In this document: in pieces, positions 57,101-64,000 of the stretch | Layout: each line of letters starts with the position of its first letter | Position numbering within the stretch: the first letter of the stretch is position 1 | Source: Syngnathus acus | Lineage: Eukaryota > Chordata > Actinopteri > Syngnathiformes > Syngnathidae | DNA: 64,000 nt | Direction of reading: 5' to 3' | Assembly: GCF_901709675.1 (NCBI RefSeq) | Contig: NC_051088.1 | Coordinates: 15,614,193 to 15,678,192, forward strand | Translations under genes and position numbers: made by a program | Notes under the pieces: model-generated | Database searches by the model: none | Seen by the model: the letters and a program-made list of their open reading frames with translations, nothing else | Told to the model about the DNA's origin: nothing

Positions 57101-60100
57101 CTAGACTTTCTATATACGCGCTTTCGGGGTTAACGGGATTCCCAAATCGTGGACCCCAAAGTCCGCGTAAAATCGAGATTTAGGTGTATATGAAATATTT
57201 CGTTATGCACCGGTAACGTCATTTTGCAGCTTTTAGCAACAAATAGAGCCGCCAGCAAGCAACATCTCTGGAAAATTAGTTGGCAACACTAAATGTGTTT
57301 TTGTGCGTGTGTGTCAGCTGACCAGGTTTATGGCGATCAGGACATGCACGAAGTGGTGAGGAAACACTGCATGGACTACCTGGTGAGTGACACTTCTTGT
57401 CATTCCTACATGAGGTTAAAAATGTTTTGAAATGCGTATCAAATTTGTCAAATACTTTGTTTCACAAATAAAGTAATTCATTTAGAGATTTTAATTTGTA
57501 TTTTTTGTAAATGATGATTTAACCAATTATTTAATGAAACAAATACAGACTTTTTAAATCTGTAAGATTTTTTTGGAGTCTGTATTGTCGGATTACACAC
57601 GCAACACAAGCTGGCATGGGCCGGGTGTGTTTCTGTCAGTCATTGCTTGACCTGTTTGGGGGCGATTACACAGATGGATGAAAACCCACTTCCGCCCTTG
57701 CTTAGTCTGTCCATTTTTGAAAATGTCTCCTCCTCCGTCCGCAAAATGGCCAAATGTCTTAGACGGACAGATGGACCGTTCCATTTCTGGGGCATCACTG
57801 CAATTTGAGCGATCATTTTGTGTCGTGCAGTCACAAGTGCTGCCAAGTCAACAACAGTGACAAAAGACAAGGCATGGGCGATCATTAATGTAAATATGTC
57901 ATGAGAGTACATTTCATGTTAAATCTTACCTGATATGATGAAGTGTGTGCTGCAAATACGAGCGTTGTCGATGATACTCTAAGTCCAATCCTTTGGCCTA
58001 ATCGTGTTCAACCACAGCAGTCTGTCTGACTGGCAGAGATGTGATAGAATTTCAAGTTTTTTTTTCTATCCATTCATTCTTTCATCCTTCCATAACATCA
58101 AATTTTAACCAGGCTAGCTGTTAGCCAAGCGCATCAGCTAGGATTAACGCTACTTGGCTATTTGCGTGACTGACTGCTACGCCTCAATAAATCCGACCGA
58201 ACCGTATAAACTGGTTTCAAAAGCTGTTCCACCCCTAGTGTGTATGCTTGCTTGTGAGTGCCCACACTCGCACAGCAGTGAGCAAAAGCTAGTTCAATGT
58301 TTATCACTGTGGCTTGCAGAAGGCTGCTTTGATGCGGTGAGTCGTAAATGTTTTAATTATTATTTTTTTAAACCTTTTTCCATCACGTCACGTAAAAGTT
58401 GTTGTAAACAAGTGACGCTTCGCCTGGCGAGGCTGTAAGAAAAGCCTGGCGCCCCACCAGACCTAAGAGAAAGCATTGGGGGACACCCTGAGTCGTAGTA
58501 ATGTGTGAGCTGTATGATTTTTAAAAAATTATTTTTTTTTTTCCTTCTTTGCAGATGAAGAATGCAGACTATTTTTCCAACTACGTGACAGAAGACTTCA
58601 CCACGTACATCAACCGGAAGCGGAAAAACAATTGCCATGGCAACCACATTGAAATGCAGGCCATGGCAGAAATGTACAACAGGCCTGTGGAGGTGTACCA
58701 GTACGGCACAGGTATCTGCTGCTCGTTTTTGTCTCGTTACGTCATTGTTAGTTTTAGGGCTGCAATGACTAATCGAATACTGTAACTCGGTCACAAAATT
58801 AATAGAATAGAATCATTTTCCACACGGACTGATGTGCTGCAGTCACACACCACTCTGTGTAGGAATAAGTCAGCGTGGAAATAAAATGCAAAGTAGACCA
58901 TAGCAGCATGTCTACCATCGCAAGCACAAGGTAACAGCTGACGGCCATGTCACTAGCCATGTTAGTCCCGCCTTTAAAAGCCATACCTGCTCAAAAACAC
59001 AAGATACTGTGGTAGAATGTGAGGATGGGTGGACAAAAAAATACCTGCATTTCACTTTTCACTTCTTTGACAATGTTCGATATCTGCAGCCGTACTTAAT
59101 TTCATGATGCTCATTGTAACTGCCAATCAGCTGCATCCACGGTAAGCCCCCCCCTCCCTCTCTTTCTTACACAGAGCCAATCAACACCTTCCACGGCATC
59201 CACCAGAATAACGACGAGCCCATCCGAGTGAGCTACCATCGTAACATCCATTACAACTCTGTGGTCAACCCCAACAAGGCCACTATTGGCGTGGGCCTCG
59301 GCCTGCCCGCCTTCAAGCCGGGGGTACGAACCTGCACGCTGGCACGCCATTTTTTATTTGCCCACGCATAGTGTGTAGTGCTCCAATAGGTGCACTTGAA
59401 AAAATACGCCACACGTTATATCGAGAAGCAACTCGAGAAATAATTAGTTAATCCCTTACCCTTCTTGTTTCTGATTTAAGTGCCCGCTGGGCCCACTGAT
59501 ATGAGGGTGGACATTATTCAAATCTCCAGGATCTAAAACTAAACCATAACCTTGATGAAATATGTTGATAAAGTCATTCTATGGACCTGCCATTCAAAAC
59601 ATGCTAAATTTTACATGCAAGGTTTACATAAGCAATGCAGGTTGTTTGAGGAGTTGACCTGGATATCACTATTTTACACACAATCTAAAGTCAGTTTTTC
59701 TGCTATTGGTGGGGAAAGAGGTCGTCCTGCGAATAGCAAAAATCTGCGTATAATTGACGCCCATTGAGATTCATTGGGGGTTATTTTATACAATAACACT
59801 TGTTATTTTTTTCTGCCAAAATTCGGCATCGACATTGGCCTAAAAAAAATCCATATCGGTTGGGCCCTAATAACTCAATTCACCCATCTTGTCACCTTTA
59901 TTTACAGGAATTGTTTTAATTGTCACATGACTCACATAATACACAGTGGTCTGCCTTAGGTGAGCCCCAACTCAGAATTGACTGAGAAAATCTGTGTCGT
60001 GCTGCTTATGGCAATTAAGCCCACTCTTCGGTCATTTTGCAGCTGAAGTGCATATCAACACATTTAGTAGTCAGTTAACTCAAGATTGACTTGTCTTATT

Positions 60101-61832
60101 TGACACTTAATGCACTCCTGACACACATATTTTGATAAAATACATTGGAAAAATCGCTTGACATATTATGACCCCTTTAAACCGCGTTCCTAGTATGCGG
60201 ACCAATCCCTGATGAAGTCGGCCATCAAGACGTCCGAGGAGTCGTGGATCGAGCAGCAGATGTTGGAGGACAAGAAACGAGCAAGCGACTGGGAGGCGAC
60301 GTGCGAGGCCATCGAGGAGCAGGTGGCCAGGGAATCTTACCTGCAGTGGCTTCGGGACCAGGAGAAGCAGGCCCGGCAGGTCAGCACCTTCTCTGCTGTT
60401 TTCCTTCCCGACTTTTGATTTATGGAAAGCAGAGTGAGAACCAAGGTCAAACAAAAGACAATTTGTTTGTGGGTCCTTGGTTCATCACGAGTGTCCCAAC
60501 CTATGACTTTTTCAAGTCATCGCTTGGTCGTTTTTGTTTGATCATTTATTGCTTTTTGTCACGAGCTAAAATGTGAAGTATGGGTGAACTTCAGCTACAC
60601 CATCACTCGATTATCTCCACTCCTCCAGCCCAGGAAAGCAAGCGCCACCTGCAGCTCAGCCACGGCAGCAGCCTCCAGTGGCCTGGAGGACTGGACGGCA
60701 CGGTCTCCGCGGCAACGAGACTCTGACCCCTCCCACTCGGACCTCACCAGCGCCCCGTCAACAGTCATCAAACCACCTTCCCCTGCCGGCGCCGCCCTCA
60801 TCCTTAATAAGCCGCCCTCACCTTGTGCGCCAGGTAACGCCCACTGATTAACGCCCACCGGTGAGCATCAGCGAGTGACTCGGGTAGCAAAGGGGTGAAA
60901 AATTCTCAGTAAATTTCTAGGTCATCTGGTAAATTAAACTCAGATGGCCGGTTCTATATTTTTATGGGGGGGGGCTCTTTTTTGTGAGTACTGCCAATAG
61001 AAAACATGATCAAAAATTGCTTTTCATTTGAAAATATCTACCAATAAGATCACACGAGCCAAAATGAGAAGAGTTCTCCAAGTCAAAATTACTGTTAGTG
61101 TTTCATATAGCATCACTTGCCCTGAAAAAAACCCCAACTTTCAATTTGTTGAATTTCTGCTTCATTCTTGTTTAGCGTCATATATTTTCAATTAATCCCC
61201 ACGAGAATTTTGCAACCCTACTGACGCACTTGCCTGGGCTACTTTGTGTGTGCATATCTTTAATGCTTGTGCTAACGTGCATGCGTGCGTGTGTTTGCAG
61301 GTCCCAGTAATCAGAGTCGTCATCATTTAGAGTACAGAGCCATTATGCAGGAGATGTCACCTACAGCATTTGGTGAGGAAGATCAGAGAGAGACCTTCCT
61401 AAACATTTTAATTTCATGGGGAAAAAAAACATTTCCATAATGCCATTCAAAATGTTAAACGTTCATAGCTTATAGGTTCATGGCCCACTAGTCAAGTCTA
61501 GTCTAGTCAAGTCAGTCATGGTCATCTATGGAGCAGGGGGAAGGAGAGAGACACCACGTTTGTCTGTGACACGTCTATCGACTCCAAATCCATGGCTACA
61601 TTTGTGCAGTCTGACGTCTTCATTAGACTTGTCTGTCGCACCCTTAAACGTCTGATCCTAGAATTGCCGCTGATGTCGTGTAAATGTTTTCTCAGGTCTG
61701 AGCGACTGGGAGGACGACGAGATCCTGGCGTCAGTCCTGGCCGTGTCCCAGCAGGAATATTTGGACAGCATGAAACATCAGAGCGGCGCCGTACAGCATC
61801 GAGAGCGAGAAGCGTCGCCTGACAGCAGCTGA
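54128..61832 (+). CDS. otud5: OTU deubiquitinase 5 (OTUD5/DUBA)
   Basis: Deubiquitinase acting on K48/K63 chains, known for restraining interferon signalling and for roles in development. Nine exons (54128-54712, 55998-56091, 57318-57382, 58555-58711, 59175-59323, 60194-60379, 60629-60833, 61301-61372, 61696-61832) give 1650 bp, 549 residues. The first exon is GC-rich and codes a disordered Gly/Ser/Pro region ending [11 protein letters not shown], the conserved CK2-site segment (human Ser177). The OTU domain has [11 protein letters not shown] (catalytic Asp and Cys), [20 protein letters not shown] and [12 protein letters not shown] (catalytic His). The C-terminus has a UIM-type helix ([20 protein letters not shown]). 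The central region matches human almost residue for residue; a short piece (VRGPSQ in human) before [10 protein letters not shown] is absent. Confidence 0.97.
55290..55350 (+). repeat. Retroposon tail with (ATT)n
   Basis: CACTTTAAGATTC, TGTAAAGTGCGTTATGAAT and then ATTATTATTATT match the common fish pattern of an AAGTGC/TATAAAT tail followed by ATT repeats, in otud5 intron 1. Confidence 0.4.
55959..55996 (+). repeat. (TG)n tract at the otud5 exon 2 acceptor
   Basis: Two TG runs separated by TTG elements end in TGTGCAG, the acceptor of exon 2 at 55998. The usual C/T-rich tract is replaced by TG repeat. Confidence 0.9.
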
Positions 61833-63880
61833 TGGACGCACACACATGACCTATAACCTCCCCTATCCCCGTGAACCACTGAAGACAAAGTCTGAAGAAA
61901 GAAATGCAGTTATTTTTTCTCTCAAACCTTCATCCATCCTTCCCTCTCTTTGTCTATTCCTCCGAGCGGGTACTTGAGTGGATTCTGGCTCAACGAGGCA
62001 GTCAGGAACGCGCTAACCACAGATCAAGTCACGGGAGAGATCTAATCCATGGGAACAAAACACGCATTTCTTCTGCTTGCATTTTCCGCGTTATCACATA
62101 CGATCACTGACCCGCTACGACGGCAAGCCGGACGGCTTTTGTCCACAAAAAACAATGTTGTCACATGACCTCACGTTGATTTTTTTGATTTTGTCGTAAT
62201 TTATTCTGGTTTGCACAAGTTACACTGCTCACAAAAAGTTAGGAATACTGGGCTTTCGGGTGAAATTTCACGAAGAACCTAAGATGCACTATAGGAGCAC
62301 ATGGCGACTGCCACTCAGCCACTACTGCATCATTCTGATTGGCTGTCGACCCAACTGCAAGTTGATTTTGTCCACAGTAGCCAAAACACACAAAAAAGCA
62401 AGGTCATGGTGTCATCATTTCATCGTTAAATAGTTGCTAATTAGCTGCTATCCTAATCTACTTTGGTGACATGAGATTTCCTTGTGTCGTGTTATCAGCT
62501 AACAGTTAGCTGGGACATAGAGAAATTTATCCCAGGTTGAAATGTTTTTGACTCTTTGGATATTTTGTTCTACTTCAGTGAGTTAGCATAACTCTCCTAA
62601 CTGCATCACAATCATGTCATCGCTTAGTGTGGCTGAATTTAGGCGGTTCTTTTTGACGAGGTAGTATTCGCATGTTTTCTGCTGACTGGCAAATTAAGTT
62701 TCCCTTCCGGTTTGTATAGAAAGATCGTTATTGAACATGTAGCACAATAAAGTGAGTAAGGCTAATCTCTGACATCATGCTACGCTTTCAACGCCTGAAG
62801 TCTACCCCCTTGGCTTTGTACAACTTGAAAGGACTTCCTGTTGGCGACCAGTGTGTTTGAGTTCTGTTGATAGGTTGGAAGTCTATTTTTTAAAAATGTC
62901 TGTCTTCCTCTTACCTCTATCATCATCATCATTAGCTGCATGTTTGATCGAGACCAATATCGCCATGGAGACAAAGTGACATATGAGAGACAAAAATAGA
63001 ATTGCCACCTCTCAATGATTGATTATTGTTATAATTAACAATATAAGTTTGTTTTTATTTTATCGCTTGGGTTGAAAATAACTTTTTCTTGGAATAAAAA
63101 GAGGAAAATATTTCAGACAGATTGAGCTGCTGATTATTGGCTTTCTGCTTCTCTTGGTCAAGTCAAGTTGTATTTGGAATCTCTCCCTCACCTATAAGGT
63201 GCCATATCTCGATAGGCAGTTGTCCATTTATCGTGTAGAAAGTGTCATTTGGGTTGTTCCCAGTATTGAGTATTCTCAATCATGGATGCCTTTTTTAACT
63301 ATTCTTTTTAACAAGCTAGAAAATAAAGCATACAATACTATGTTAGAATGCAATCTTTTAACAACCTTGCTTGGAAACTGGTTTGATATATCCTTCACAT
63401 TCTTTACCTTTTACTGCTTTGAGTTGGCTCTGTGTGCTATGAGGTGGTGTTTTGGTGGTCGGTCGATGATCCCTGGCGAGGGACCTGGAAGTTTTAAACG
63501 TTTTTTTTTGTAATCTGATTTGGGGTTGTGTCCTTTAACATAATTTGAAAATCTGAGTATTTCAATTTGTAAATAAGAGTTGTTTAACGCTCAAGAACTT
63601 GAGAATTGGATGAGCAGTGGCCAAGATCATTGATAGTGTTAACAGATCAGACCACCAAGTGTAGCCAACCCGATATCGGCAATCAGAAAAAAAAAAAAAA
63701 AAGCAAAACCCGGACAGCCGCACACTACATATACCACCGAACCTATTCATTAAGAACTGTATTTATTGTGAATAAAACATTTATATTAGATCGTTTATTG
63801 GCTTTGTTGTACATATCTTCAATTAAATAAAATGAATGCTTTGATTTTCGCGCTTGCGCTATGTTGTTTTCCTCGTGGCA
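61833..63880. other. otud5 3' UTR and downstream sequence
   Basis: Candidate plus-strand AATAAA signals occur near 62747-62752, 63093-63098 and 63825-63830. A Tc1-like end is present at about 62222-62300. No further coding exon was recognised. Confidence 0.5.
62222..62330. repeat. Fossil Tc1/mariner-like terminus
   Basis: ACACTGCTCACAAAAAGTTA followed by GGGCTTTCGGGTGAAATTTC and ACCTAA-ATGCACTATA resembles the inverted-repeat ends of Tc1-like elements common in fish. Only one end was found and there is no ORF. Confidence 0.4.
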
Positions 63881-64000
63881 ATGCATTGCTCTCCAGACGT
63901 CACATCACACACGGATGCGGACAGGGAGCGGAGCGCACTTTGCCTCTCCGAACGCGCCCACTCGCAGAGTAGTCCATGGGCGTCAACGTGAATTTCTGAA
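63881..64000. other. GC-rich edge, possible start of a next gene
   Basis: The last 120 bases turn GC- and CpG-rich (ACACGGATGCGGACAGGGAG; CCGAACGCGCCCACTCGC), unlike the AT-rich stretch before. This could be the promoter or 5' UTR of a gene that lies outside the window. There is no direct coding evidence. Confidence 0.3.

Overview
The window is vertebrate nuclear DNA, most likely from a ray-finned (teleost) fish. The genes are split by GT-AG introns, mostly short, and the encoded proteins match vertebrate families. The repeats (hAT-like fragments, LINE reverse-transcriptase pieces, an L2/SINE-type tail, many microsatellites) and a C2H2 zinc-finger gene with a TINF2-type N-terminus are typical of teleosts. 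I do not name a species. No CRISPR array, operon, tRNA or rRNA gene was seen.

Layout: 1-2.2 kb holds repeat debris and an unrecognised minus-strand ORF. At 2.9-5.5 kb (+) lies a short CHAMP1-like zinc-finger gene with a likely promoter and 5' exon. At 6.8-10.4 kb (-) is fbxo3, followed at 12.5-16.7 kb (+) by prothrombin (f2). At 17.5-21.8 kb (-) is a multi-finger C2H2 gene. At 24.0-25.1 kb (+) is a small RING-H2 gene with an LNP1-like N-terminal half. At 26.4-28.8 kb (-) is tspan7. At 29.9-39.9 kb (-) is xanthine dehydrogenase (xdh) in about 35 exons. At 40.3-44.3 kb is a transposon-rich gap. Then come dnajc27 (44.7-47.2 kb, -), cd247 (48.5-50.2 kb, -), creg1 (50.9-52.8 kb, -) and otud5 (54.1-61.8 kb, +), with otud5 3' sequence running to the end.

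The genes are ordinary housekeeping or physiological genes and not a pathway cluster. They cover ubiquitin handling (fbxo3, the RING gene, otud5), coagulation (f2), purine catabolism (xdh), T-cell signalling (cd247), lysosomal/secreted creg1, a Rab-like GTPase with a J domain (dnajc27) and a tetraspanin. cd247 and creg1 are also neighbours in human (1q24), so that pair looks like conserved synteny. Most coding models were rebuilt by hand from splice sites. For fbxo3, f2, tspan7, the RING gene and otud5 the summed exon lengths stay in frame to the stop.

I found no new multi-gene system. The points most worth checking are: a 188-bp tandem duplication that doubles the likely xdh poly(A) signal; non-canonical residues at both prothrombinase cleavage sites of prothrombin; loss of the XDH-to-XO linker cysteine; a RING finger joined to an LNP1-like region; a half-lost first ITAM in cd247; TG repeats serving as the 3' splice-site tract for catalytically important exons of otud5 and xdh; and a hAT-like element starting 3 bp after the stop of the CHAMP1-like gene.
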